Source: Coriaria nepalensis
Taxonomy: Eukaryota; Streptophyta; Magnoliopsida; Cucurbitales; Coriariaceae
Assembly (NCBI GenBank): GCA_027186245.1
Contig: CP114492.1
Location: 2,053,501-2,117,500, forward strand
Length of the DNA: 64,000 nt
Reading direction: 5' to 3'
Below, piece by piece: positions 12,600-26,200 of the stretch. A program made the position numbers and the translations under genes. How positions within the stretch are numbered: position 1 is the stretch's first letter; every line of letters begins with the position of its first letter. The notes below the pieces were generated by a model. The model saw only the letters and a list, made by a program, of their open reading frames with translations, was not told the DNA's origin and made no database searches.

Positions 12600-13765
12600 G
12601 TTCCGATTGATATAATTAAAGGTTTCACATTAAGAATTTGGGGGTCTTGAAATATTTTCTTGAAATTGAGATTGCAAGGTCTGAAAAATGGTATTTGTTT
12701 AAATCAAAGAAAATATAATCAAAGAAGCTGGGAAACCTGTTTTGACTCCTTTAGAACAAAATGTGAAATTGAATTCTCTGTATCATGATGACTTCACAGG
12801 CATTAATAAGGACTATGGTCTTTTGGCCGATCCCATGTTATATCAACGACTCATTGGTAGGTTAGTATACTTGAAAATAACTAGACCGGATATTACCTAC
12901 ATTGTAAATCTGTCGAGTCAACATATGCACAAACTTAAGAATTCTCATTTGGTTGATGCTTATAGAGTTCTTAGGTACTTGAAATTGGCTTCGGGTTTAG
13001 ATATTATATTGTCTGCTACCAGAAATTTGGATATTCATACTTTTACAGATTGGGATTGGGCTTCTTTTTCAATTACTAGGAAGTCTCGTGGGGTTTTTTT
13101 TTGCATAAACCTAGGGGATTCTTTTTTATTTCATGGAAATCAAAGAAACAATCTAATATTTCTAAATGTTCTGTCAAGTCGGAATATAAAATTATGGATT
13201 CCACTACTCGTGAGGTCATATGGATTATCCGTTTATTTAAAGATTTAGAAATCTACATTTCACAACCTATCTTGATGTAGCATGACAACAAAATGGTAAT
13301 TTATATTTCTACCAATCTGGTGTTCCATAAACAAACAAAATATATAAAAATCGATTGTCATCTTATTTGAGATAAGATTCAAAAGAATAATAATCAAGAT
13401 TATCTATCTTAGCACTAATGATCAGCTTATAGATATATTTACAAAAACTTGATTCAAAACAACATCATTATCTTTTGTCCAGGCTAAATATTTTGAATCT
13501 TTTTAAAACATTAGCTTGAGGTGATGTTAAGGTTAAGCTATTAAATATATATGTATCCTTGCTATAACAGTCAGTAGGTATATTTTGGTTTAGCTATATT
13601 CAAGTTAGTTACTTTACTCTTTCACTCATTCACTCGTTCGAAAGGGCTTATTGACTAGAGCTTATGATTTTAACCTTGTAAACTCTAATTGTTGTATTAT
13701 TATTCAATTAATGAAATCGCATTATTCAGTTTTATCTCTCTCCATCTTTCTGTCTGATTTTATCA
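12600..13765 (+). mobile_element. Copia RT/RNase H fragment with 3' LTR (copy 2)
   Basis: The 3' part of a copia element. A frameshifted RT end lies at about 12620-12730. Then a 168-codon open stretch (12742-13248) contains YQRLIGRLVYLKITRPDI, followed by an RNase H remnant (FTDWDWAS in place of SDADWA). Decayed RNase H continues to about 13500. The polypurine-like TTGAGGTGA precedes an apparent LTR at 13525-13765, starting TGTTAAGG and ending TTATCA. No 5' LTR, gag, protease or integrase is present. Confidence 0.75.
13525..13765 (+). repeat. 3' LTR of copia copy 2
   Basis: Begins TG directly after a purine-rich TTGAGGTGA and ends CA at 13765 after a CT-rich stretch. There is no second copy to align, so boundaries rest on the TG...CA rule and the position after RNase H. 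Confidence 0.5.
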
Positions 13766-15387
13766 TAAAGAAACTCTCATAAAGGGAGAGCAACGTCTTA
13801 AAGAGAAGACGAAGTTTCACAAGCCATCTTAATCTCTCTCGTGATGCCTAGTTAATCATATGGATGTGGGAATTCAAGTTAGATAAGTTTTAATTTATGT
13901 ATTAGTTTGCGTCAATTATGAACAAATTACTTGATGGAAAAGAGAAAAAAGAAGAGAAGAAAATCCAGATAGAGTAGAAAAGGAGAGAACAGGAAGATGC
14001 CTTGGGATATTAACACCTTTTAGTATAAAAAACATATATTTTTACAGCATTCAATTATTGAGATTCAGTCAATTATAACTACTATATACTACGAAAACTA
14101 TTATTTTACCATTTTTAACTATTAAGATTGACCTAATAACCCTCTTATTAAGTTATTATTGCCCAATTACCATCCACTTATAACCGAAATATCATATGTA
14201 TGGCAAGAACCGTTAACTAACCCGTTAACATGAGTTTGATAGGTTGGGGTCTCAATCTTAATAGCTAAAATCAGTAAAATATGAGTTTTGATCATCAGTA
14301 AAATTTTAAAAATTGAAGCTATAAATGATCATTATTAGAGTTTGTATTTATTTATCTTATATTTAAAATTCGTTGGACTGTTATAATATATATATATAGT
14401 TTTGAAACTTTTTTTTTATGAATTCTATTCCGATCCATTTTTTTATAATAATTCTAATAAAATTTATTTATCATAGTACCATAGTATTTTTAGATGAAGT
14501 TGTGTTTGAATCCAAACAATTTGCACTTATACCACATCTAAAACTAGGTGGATATCAACCATTACCTTTAATTGAATTTGTAGTATGATACAATATGTGT
14601 TATATTTATTATATATGGGGGGGACTCTAGTAGAGGAAAATGGAAGCATAGTGGGTTTTTCAGCCTCTAGAGTTCGTACGTCGAAGTAATAAATTGATTA
14701 TATTGAATGAAAGTGACGTCTCGAAGGATACAACAAAATTTTGTGAAACCTTAGAAACCATGCAGGTTCTGAATACCAGCAGCACTCATGGGGAAATACC
14801 CAAAAAACAACAAAACAACAACAACAACAAAAAAACAATCATATCAAATATTTTAGAGATGAGAGTTGAGAATTGTATAAGTGAAACTGTACTGTACAGA
14901 GACTCTCAGGGTTCGGCGGGGTGATTTCTTGAAAACTTATGTATATAATATTTTAAATTTATGTAGTGATTTTATATATTTAATTATTATATCTTAAAAA
15001 ATGTGTAAAAGAATTTTTCAGATTTTGAAAAAAAAAAAAAAAAAAAAATTTGTGTAACTGTACAAGGTGGGGCTTGTAGGGGGCGTTGAACCTAATGTTT
15101 GCCACATATAATCAACGGAGAGCATATATATACAAATATAGAAGATTTACAAACTTTAAAATCCTGAATAAAATAATTTCCGGAAAATATCAAGAAATTT
15201 TAAGATAACCTATCCAATACTTAATGTTGTGAACGTGTGTAAATGGGCTTAAGCTTGGGGAGATTTTTCGTAGTAGATCTTATTTATATTTATAATGTAA
15301 TACTTTATTTTAATTATAAATAAAATTAATATGATGTATAATATAATAATATAAAATTAATATTTATAATTAATATAAATCACTTCA

Positions 15388-15427
<40 letters not shown>

Positions 15428-15459
15428 CGATTAAAAAATTTCTCAACTTTTTCATATAT
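13766..15459. other. AT-rich intergenic spacer, nothing recognised
   Basis: Contains homopolymer A runs, a (CAA)n-like stretch near 14812-14836 and a TA-dinucleotide tract at 15393-15424. No conserved coding sequence was found. Confidence 0.45.
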
Positions 15460-15615
15460 GTGAAAGAATATGGAATAGAAAATAGTAGAAAAGTGTATTG
15501 ATGCATTATTAAGTTAAACTTTAGATTACAGAGAATAATATATTTATAATATCTTCTAGAATTACAAATAATATAATAATTATATTAATAATCGAATTAT
15601 TATAATATCTTTTCA
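15460..15615 (-). repeat. 3' LTR of copia copy 3
   Basis: On the minus strand it starts TGAAAAGATATTATAATAATTCG right after the RNase H stop region and ends TTTCACA. Its first ~85 bp recur, diverged, at 17155-17240. Confidence 0.6.
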
Positions 15616-17154
15616 TTGTCCCTCGAACGAAACATGGATACCAATAGTGAGCTTGGAATGAAGAAATTGGAACTGAGTATAAGATAAGCTCTTGGTGAGA
15701 GCATCGGTAAGTTGTTCAACAGTAGATGAGTGACGAATGATAAGTTGACTTTTGGAGACAAGATCTCGAATAAAATAAATATCAATATGTTTTGTGCGGA
15801 CACGAAAGACTAAATTGACAGTTAAATAAGTGGCCCCAATGTTGTCACACCATGAAGTAGGCGGATTCGACATTGAAATGTGAAGCTCATTTAGTAAGAA
15901 ATAGAGTAAATGGAGTTTAGAAGCAGTTAAGGCAATGGCTCGATATTCAGATTCAGTACTAGACCGGGCAATAGTTTATTGCTTCTTAGAAACCCAACTG
16001 ACAAGGTTCAAGCTTAGGAAAATACAGAACCTCGTGGTCGATTTTCAATCATCCGGACAATTGGCCCAATCAGCATCAGAGAAAGCCTCTAGAGTAAGAT
16101 ATTGAGATTTGTGAATATGCAAACTGTGGTTAACAATTCCCTTTAAATAGCGAAAAATGCATTTGACCACTATCCAGTGAGTATTGGTCCAAGAGTGAAG
16201 AAACTGAGATACTTTGTTAACCACGAATTGAATGTCAGGACGAGTGATCGTGGCCAACCAAGCTACGATACAAGAAGGGATCGGAAAGAGGATCGTCGGA
16301 GAAGCGAGAGAGATGTCGGCCTGAAATTGTCGGAGTCGGCTGGGGTCTTGCATAGGATAGCCCATCATGCTTTAGAAGATCATGTATGCATCGTTGTTAA
16401 GTAAGCAGTATGTCGTGAGGAGTATAAAGTGAGGTCGAGGAAGTAACTTAACAGACTGAAGTCTTTGAGTTGAAATGAGCTATGAAGGTCGATAACGAGC
16501 TTGCAAATAGATGCGTAATCAGTCCCTGTGATTATAATATCATCAACATAAATTAAGATATAAAATATGTGAGAGCCAACCTTACGAATGAATAAAGATA
16601 AGTCGGACCGAGAACCAAGAAAACCAAGTTGAAATAGTCGAGCCGAGAGGCAATGAAACAATGCACAAGGAGCCCGTTTGAGTACCTTGTTTTATGGTTT
16701 GTAGTTGGAATTTGAGGAGAGATCATTTGGCGAGGCATTGATGCATGTATTCATCAACGAGGGTTGGCCAGAGGGTGTGGGATGAATTGTAGCCAAGAGC
16801 AAGATGAGCCACACTTTGAGATAGTGTAACATTGATAACTGAGCAAACAAAACGATAGGCTTTTCTCCAGGCGATATACTCGTGTGGGTTGTGACGTGCC
16901 GATAATTTATGGTGCTCGCAGTGATCCATCTATATGTTGAATTAAGTCGGAGGTGATGAGTATGGATTTCATCTAAAATTTTTATGTGAGATAATTCGTT
17001 CTATCTAAGCGTGTTGAGATGAAATTGGTTATGCGATGAATTAGAAGTAAGGATAATGGTGAAGTTCCAATTGTGTTTATGGATGACGAAATTGTTGTGG
17101 TGGAGGTTGATCAGAATGCCGGTAGTCATGAGTCATTAATTGATGGTATAGTCA

Positions 17155-17240
17155 TAGTTCAATATTTATAGTATCTCTTAGAGTTACAAATAATATAATA
17201 ATTTTATTAATAATAAAATTACTAAAATAATTTTTCCGTA
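17155..17240 (-). repeat. Truncated 5' LTR of copia copy 3
   Basis: Shares about 70 bp with the start of the LTR at 15460-15615, including acaaataatataataatt and the flanking tattaataat motif. It stops before the LTR 3' end, so no primer-binding site is visible. Confidence 0.55.
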
Positions 17241-20200
17241 TATTTCAAGTTTAATGAAATTTAAAATTTAGATGAGATTTTATCAATTTCGTTAAACTTA
17301 TTTTAATTAGAAAAAATTCTTATGTTATAAATAAATTATACAATATAAAGTGGATTTCTACGTCAACTTGGCCTTAAACAAGAATGCACAAGTACATTAG
17401 AAACTCTAGTTCACGAGTCCAAACGATTTGTTTTTCAAAGAGGATCATTAGGTTTCCTTACTTCCTTATGACTTACTCGAATCAGATGAATTTAAACGAA
17501 TTTGCATCATCAAATTCAAGTTAATTTCAAAGTTTTTTTAACTTTCGATAATAATTATGTTTCAGAATCAAAACAATGGTAGTAAGCGCAGTCATGAGAG
17601 TTTTGCACAGACTTATTGAAGTGAGATGTAGGGAATATGGTACGAAACAAGGAATATCCGTTTGATACTTTCAAATTTTCTTAAATATTACTATCACTAT
17701 AACACTAAATATATATATATATATATATATATATTCATTTGGTGAAGGCAAAACAAACTACTTTGGTATTACAATCAGTTTAGTAACGAAAACCAAAAAC
17801 TCCTAAGAACACAAGGTTGAAACGAAATGAGGGAGAAGAATGCAAGGAAAAGGCCAATGGATGGGAGCGATTGATGAGAACGAAAGGCTTAAACCCTAAA
17901 GATGGGGGGTTAAGTTACTTAGAATTCCACTACAAAGTAGTTGCCATATATATGTATATATATATATACATTTTTTTTTCTCTTTTTTCTTACAAAGTTT
18001 AAACCCTAAAATATTTTTGTGACATAAAACTTCGATAATTATTTTAAAAATAATATTAAATGGATAGTTAAACTAAATCTATTAATTTACTCTCTCGGTG
18101 TATATATGACATGGTACATACATATTAATCTACTGCCATTTTTCCTGTTTTTACATCATTGTTAAACCATGTGAAATTCAAAAACATTCAATATTTATTT
18201 ATAATTTCTGAATATATTTAAATTAATTAAAAATATCTTAATTATTAATATTTGATTAAATTTTCATCTAATTCTATAACTCCCCGTTCGTATTAAAATT
18301 TTCATGACTAATATATATCTCTTTCGAAATTAACGCTGAACCAAAAACAAGTTCATGATAATTAATCCATATTAGTACGGACTCAGCTTGTAACTTGTGA
18401 AAAAAATTCTCCACGTGAACATGTTTCCGAATCTTATAGTAAGGAGTTACTTCTGGGTTAATTCTACGTGCACGCGCAGATCCCCAAGTAAGCTGCTTAA
18501 ACTCCCAATTTTTCTATAAGAAATTAACCCCTTTGCAAATCTATAAGAAAGTAAAGAATCAGACTAACTAAATTTAACCGAAACTAAAGTAACATTTATG
18601 ACCTAAACTAACACTGTATAACTATGTTTGAACCATATAGGCCGAGTCCAAATCCATTTACATACATCTTCAAATTAAAACAAAAAACAAAAAACAAAAA
18701 AACAAAAAACAAAATGAAAATCAAAGCTAGATCAGCTGCATTATTGAAATGGGAAGAATGGGGAGATATCAGATCACATCAGATAGCCCCAAAAATAATG
18801 GTGTCAACTCTTTGTGAGACCGAAGAAGCCCATCTGTTTAGCTCCGATGCCATGTGTGTGGATAAAGAGTGAGTTAATTCTCCTCTAACTCTTTAAGGTC
18901 GCCCCACTGTTGTGTTAAAGAGCTTTAAATATACTTAGTCCCTGTCACAAGTCGCTTCTGCTAAAAGCCCTATAGTCTCCACTAAACTCTTTATGCTTGT
19001 CTCTCTCGTTTGCACCTTTTCATTACAAGAAGTACTGGATTTAGAAACAAATTTGAAAATTCGAAATTCCTATATTAGTCTTGTCTTTGTAGTTTGTCCT
19101 TGCTTTCTTTGTAGTTAGTGATTGATACTAATCGCCAAATCGGCATAACGTATGGTTGTGAAGTAAAGCCGATTGGATATTATATTGCATGATTTGGTCT
19201 TGCTGCATAATAGAGACTAGTGGGGTGGTTTTGAGGTTGATTTTGGAGACAGAGAGAGAGAGGAGGGGGGGTCTACGTAGCTATGTGTTGAAGGGAGATA
19301 CTAAACCCCTTAGCTAAGGGAGTATAACTTGTGACGTGATTATCACTATCTATAGTAACCTCCAGTCTCCTCAATAATTTTGCGAGGAAAAAAAAAAAAA
19401 AAAGAAAGATCTTTCATTCGTATATATATATATTAAATATATTATTACGTGGAATAATAAATATAATTTTGATATATTATATGGAAAATGAAATTTATTG
19501 TTAAGATTATATATATTATATTATGTGATAATATATATAAAATTTCTCTTTTTTAACTAAAGCAAGAATGCAATTTAGTTCTTTGAATTTCATATCAATA
19601 ATTTTTCCTTTTTTATGAATATAATCTATAGAAAAATAATAAATGACATCTCTTTATAATTATAAATATTATTTTCATATAATATATAAAAAAAATAATA
19701 TTTATAATTATAATAAAATTTAATTTCTTATAAATTATTTATAAACCGTGTTCATACGAGAATGCCTCTTTAATCAAAGCATTCTCTTTTCTTTTGAAGA
19801 ATTTTTGTACACTACAGCCACCTATGTAAACCAAATTATATTATAACATAAAATATCAATTTCATATATTATAATATCTAATATTTTTTATAATTATCAT
19901 ACAATTTAATTTATCATATAATTATCTAATATTATATATACAAAAATTCATCTTTTTCAAAAATAAATTCCAACTCCACCGTCATGAAAATAATACACCA
20001 TTTCTCCGTCACAAATTTTCCAAATAAAGTCACATTCCTTTAACTTACTCTTTGCACGCATTGTCTTTTTTACATGTCTAATACTATAATCATGCTTATA
20101 TGTTGTTTAATCATGTCAAATATGTACTATGATTGAGTAAATATTTGAAAAAAAAAAAAAAAAAAAAAAGCTTTATGATCAACCGAATGTTTTCCCATCA

Positions 20201-23200
20201 TTTCGAATTTTTTGTAAAGCAACAATTTTGTTAGATTTGACATTTTCGATATTTTATTTTTATTTTTATTTTTATTTTTATTTTTTCTAATTTTTATGAT
20301 AGAGTGTGTGAGAGAACTAAGGGGAGAAGGAAGGAAAGGTGGAAGATACACGTGTCCATCTTAAAAAAGAGGAAGATGGTGACACCTTATCTACTTAAGT
20401 AATTATTTGATTTCTCAATGTCACTAATTTATATAGTCTACTCTTCCCTCTTCTCAATCATACCCACTACTAGATAGATGATTTGTGGCTAAAAATTCCT
20501 AAGTTTTGGATTTACGTGCCTACCATATTGATGTATTTTAATTTGCAATATACTAAATGATAAGTATTAATTAGACTATTACTTCTTGTTATATATTCTA
20601 TAGTCTTAACATTGGCATTAACGATGTTATCTTTTTCAATATTCTGATCTATTTTTTCAATACGGCTTGTAAATCTTTTTAATGTCTAAATGGTTAATGA
20701 TTGGTTTTGTCTCCATAAATCAGTGTTCTCTTTTCATAAAGACTCGGTACAATTTCAATCAAGTATGTGCATATTGGATCAGTGCGTAAAACTTTTGATA
20801 TCTATAGATCTAAATTCACACCTTTATCCTATATCCCAAAGATATAATTGAAGTTGTAAAGATGCAATTTTTCCTTTAAATCATTGTACCCACGTGTTTA
20901 GGTTGAGATGTTACTAAATTGGCATTAAAAAAATTGACCATTGTGAAAAAAATTTCGAAACAACTTTAAATCAGTGTTCTTTCAATTCCATTTTTATTTT
21001 CCTAAATTTATATCCCCTATAATCGAAAATGAAGCCTCATTGAGAGTTTTCTTAGAATTTGGATATGCTGTTTTGAGATTATTTTAATACGGTTAGGGTT
21101 ACATAGGATAATTTATGTATAAAATATGTTGCGTAAATTATCGAGAACTATTTGAATCAAGTAATATAATAATTTTAATTTTTTTTTTATGAAAGTCACT
21201 AAATCTATCATTTTCTTATAAGGAAATTATCGCGTTTAGTAACTTTAGCTCAAATCTATTTTCTTCTATATAGATTTCAATACATATTGAATTATTACAC
21301 ACTGTTACCTAAATTTGTAACTTTATTTGGGTTTTTTTCCTTTTTTTCTCCTTATAATTATTGTTACTACTTCAACTTTTCGTAGTAGCTCCTCATGAAG
21401 AGCCTTCGTGGGTTTTGCATTTTTTTGTTACTTGAGGTTGAAAAATGATCTTCTTAATTCTTAATTTCATACCTTGTTATTACTTAATATTTAATTAGGG
21501 TCAAGTTTTGTATTATGTTCTTTCTAGTTGGCAGCTAGCAGATAGTGAGAATATAGAAGAGAGATTAACACATTGTTCCCCCTTGGATCCTAAAGCCTTT
21601 TACTTCATAAGAAAGAGGAACGCTTTTTCTCTTCATGGGTACACATTTTCTCTTTACCGGAAACCGAGATTTTTCTTTAGGCCTTTAGGGCAAGGCACCC
21701 AAATGCTGCATGGCTACAAATTAACAAGGGGACCCTTTTAAATTTAGGTCATTTTCTTTACTACAACTATTAGTTATCTTTGATTGGAATCAAACTGTTG
21801 AAGAAGCTTATAAGTATTAGTTTGGGGAAAGGAAGGAAATAAACAGGAGCCATCAAATCCATGTTTCTTAAGTACTAAACAAAGAACAATATAATGAACT
21901 TAGAACTTTTTTCTCCATAGAGAGATACACCAAACTTCCAGCTATGCAACAGCTCATGTGACCGCACTAGATAGAAAATTTGGCCCCCACAAAGACCCTT
22001 ATATCGGCCTATGTCTTACTAATTGTATCTGTCTGCTACATGTACATATATTTTAGGTGTCCACATAGTAGCTAGGCATGGAGCTTAATATTATTATTCC
22101 AAAGTTCATATCAATCAATGTTGTAAGTGTGTCTTACCAGCACAACATGTGCCGGCTCACTATTATAAGTACAGTTTATTTAATATATATGTATATATAA
22201 TGTATTTGGATATTTAATGTTCAATCTTCATGTTTTTAGGTCATAATTTGCTCCATTGAACAGTCAAAGATGATAATTATGTGGCTGACTAATTGAAAAA
22301 TCATAGCAAATTTATCGCCAGCTTATAGTTGGTTGGTATCTATTTACTCTCCACACTAAGTTTGGTGTCAACGTATTGTCTTAAAAAGTTTACAAGTTAG
22401 AAAATTTGGTTACAAAAATGTCTTTCAAGTATCTATAATTTCTTTGTGTGCAAACTTTACTCTCGCATATGTTAGTTGGTAAAAGTGAGTTTATAAAATG
22501 CTTGATAGTTCATATTAAAATATTGTATATAATTTATTTATATAATATATGATATGATTTAATTATTAAAAAAATTTAAATATATTTTAATTTAAAATCT
22601 ATCTTGAAAATTTGATCTAAATTAAATTTTTGAATATTAAATTATTTAAAAAAAAAATAGACTAAAACTATATATATCAAATGCAATAACAATTTGGATT
22701 TACCAACCACCTCTAATAAGGAACAACAACAAAATAAATAAATGAATTGAGGTACAAATTGTGATCAAACCATTGAAGCTAGGATTTGAAATTGAAATTA
22801 AACTAAAATTTTTTATTTTTCGTTTACAATCATTTATAAAGTTAAATTTACTAAATTCTAATGTTATATGAAATCCCATGTATCCGACTCATCTCTATTT
22901 AGGTTGAAAATTGGTTAAATTAGTACAAACTTACACATAATTTTATTATTTTATATTGTCAAAGATAATTGTTTATCATATTTAATAAACTTCATCAACT
23001 TATTATTCTCCAACTTTAGAGGAGCTCAAACATGAATTTAACTTTACATCATTTCAAATTCGAAATAATAAATGTTTGAATTATTTTTTATCTCAAAAAT
23101 TTAAATTGATATGATATATTACAATAATTAATATTGTATTTATTTAATATTAATATTTTTTTCTCACGTAAAAACTCTTAATATAAAAAGTGAAAGTTAA

Positions 23201-26200
23201 AAATATTGTACGTAAAATTAATAATTTTGGAGACAGTAATGTGATTTAAACTTGAGACTCGTATTCTAATACTAAAAATATTTATTATATATAAATAATA
23301 GACAAGATATATAATAATAAATTAAATCATATGTTAAATATAAATATAATATTATATTAAATTATTATTTATAAATAATCAGCAAATCCCATTTTTAAAG
23401 ATTAAAAAAAAATTAAGATAATCGTTTTAATTAAAATATGCTTTTCAGATCCAATAAATAAACAGGATTTAACTTTACGTCATTTCAAATTTGGAAACAA
23501 TAAGGCCATGGAGATTTAAATTCTAGTATTTCAAAACCGGTTTTTGTGTTAGAGTGGGGCCCGCATGATAATACAGTTAATTTTTTCACACCACAAAAAA
23601 TTGATGAGTTGGAGGAAAGGCAGGAAATGGAGTAATGATGTAACAGAGGGTGAAGAAAGACAGCACAACACCACCCTATTACTGACACAACACCACAATA
23701 TGTGTCAGACAGTATCCTTGTTGCTGTAAAAGCAAAGTGCAAACCATATTCATTACATTTGGCAGAGGCAGAATGCTGAGAAGAAATTTTAAAATTTAAA
23801 TAGGGAAGAAGAAAAAAGAAAAGGAAATTCTTATATATCTTATGGATCCTTTTGAGACTTATTTAAAGTATTAGGTTAGGATGTCATTTCATTTAAACTA
23901 TATAATATATGATTACTCTTTGTTTATGTAATCCGTGTACGCTTATATCACAATAACATTTATACAAATTATCATAAGATATACATTAAATAATGATAAT
24001 ATTTATTGGTGTTATATTAAGTTGAAACCACCGACTTAAAGTTTAAAGCATGGTTATAAGTGTAGGAAAATTACACATTATGTCATTTACAACTTGATTC
24101 AAATGTAAATTTAATCTTTATCCCAAATCAAGTTGGTCCACCAATCGATCAAGGCCCAAAAGAACCATGTAACATACTGGCTCATACTTGCATGAGATAT
24201 ATTCATCCAACTCCCAAAAACTAGGTGGTGGTGGGCCTGTATGCCACGAGCCCATCATTCGGAAGTTTGGGCTTCAACTGAATCGATGTTTGATTTGATT
24301 TGGGTGCTTTGGGTTTCAATATGTGTAAGCATAAATTCTCATTCATTTTAACGAATTACATACAATCTTATAGGACAAGTATGAAATGTAATAGAAATAA
24401 TAATGCATATGTAATGATTGGTCTTCTCATTGACCAAGTACCTAGTGCCAATCAGGGACAAAATATAGGTGAAGGTGGGGGCGCCACTCATTATGAGAAG
24501 AGAAGCAAAAGCATTAGATGTTTCATCTTCTTACCCATCAGAAAAATAATCAACGGTGATGTAGAGAGAGAGGGCACATCAGATTCAGAGGTTGATGTCA
24601 TGCAATGTAGTGTAATGCATACAGCCACCTACAAAACATGAACGGCGATTACAATCTTAGGGTCCCACTTTTTAATTTCCTGTCCATCTAAGGACACAAA
24701 TAATAAAATATTTCAATGTTTTTTTGTTTTTGTTTTCGAAATCTTGAATACTCCTTTGTTTTGTTCAGATTCCTTTCGGACAGTCAAGATCACTGCTTCT
24801 TTTGTTTGAATGAATGATTATGAACAAAAGAGAATGATGAGGATCCGAAAATCACTATTGTGATTCTCCCATCGAATTACGTAGCCACTTTTCATTTCAA
24901 TTTGTTTTATATGTGAATACTTTAGTTTAAAAAAAAAAAAACACATATAACACACGCATAGAGTAAAGATTTTGATTCTTTTAATTAATTATGGATAATA
25001 AATTTAAATTAAGGATTATATATATATATTCTTTATTATAATTTTTTTTTTTGAAATTCCACTCAAATTTCTACCCCGATAATTAGTAAAGATATTCTAT
25101 TCTTACCTTATAAAATTTTTGTAAAAAGTTTTCATAAAATATAAGTAACTTAGACATCGGAAAAGTCATAATGCCGGCATGATCATTCTTGTATGTTTGC
25201 AAGGAGAACCCAAAAGAGCTTTATTGAACCTAGAATCGATATCAACAGAGTAATTAAGCTATTGGAAAAAAAAAAAAAAAGATTAAAGAGGATAAGAAGA
25301 TATTGGAAAGATCCTTCTATAAGTATGTCTATTTGTTGAATCTTTTTACACTTTTATAAGAGCATAGGAAGAGGCAACGAATGTGGAAGAATTCTTCTAT
25401 ACTCTTTCTTGCCTCTTGTCTTTTTGTGGCTTTGGTAAAAGCTAGCTAGATAACATCGATACTAAAAGAAAACATCATCAACAACACCAAACAATATTCG
25501 GATATCACCAAACCAGCTCCCTCCTTATAGGGTTGTAAGTAATGAAAAATGGGTAATATTAGCTTTAAAGCTAAATATTATAGACTTGTAAGTAATGCAA
25601 AAATGGGTGATTTAATAATGGGATTCGCGTAGCGGCACTTAGTAGAAATTTTTTAGAAAAATTGGTTGCATGATTTCTTCCACAGGTTGCAAGCATATCT
25701 ATAAATAGAAATTTAGAGAAGATAAACTTTCCCTATCCATAAATCAAAAAGTTCATATATTCTTCTTTTAAATTTCTACTTACTTAATTCATATTTATCA
25801 AAGTACATAATTTAAAAATTATTTTATACCCACATCATTTTTGACAAGATAAAAATATTATTTTTTTAGAAAGTATATTAAAATATTACGTATATGGTTT
25901 AAGTCGTTTAACTCTAATTTGTATTTTTTTAATTTATGTATAGTTTTATGTTTGAAAATTCGTTCATATATAATTTTTAAACAATTTTTTAGTTTATATA
26001 TCTTTATTAATTTTTTGATAAATAATCTGACACGAAACATTAACAAAAAATGCCATGTCATGAAAAAAAATTTATATATGACTAATTCATCCTCATTCAT
26101 TTAATATTTTTACTTTTCTCTTATATTAATTTATTATTTTCTTTTATAATCTATTTTTAAAAAAAATTCAAAATTAATGGCAAAAAAAAAAAAAGAAACC

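Larger units (their letters stand above)
15460..17240 (-). mobile_element. Internally deleted Ty1/copia retrotransposon (copy 3)
   Basis: Minus-strand relic with its 3' LTR at about 15460-15615. A truncated 5' LTR lies at about 17155-17240. The two share a block built around the sequence acaaataatataataatt. From right to left come: a gag N-terminal remnant (about 16723-17130); a direct jump into RT with GSRSDLSLFIRKV and the catalytic YVDDIIITG (about 16380-16700); the RT end (TITRPDIQFVVN, FSDADWANCPDD, about 16045-16370); and the RNase H end (RVRTKHIDIYFIRDLV, about 15613-15870). Protease and integrase are absent, so a large internal deletion joined gag to RT near 16725. Confidence 0.82.

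Noticed and set aside
15393..15424. TA-dinucleotide tract as a hairpin or origin-like element (also 17709, 45062, 45151)
   Set aside because: Simple microsatellites common in plant spacers; palindromic only because of their composition.
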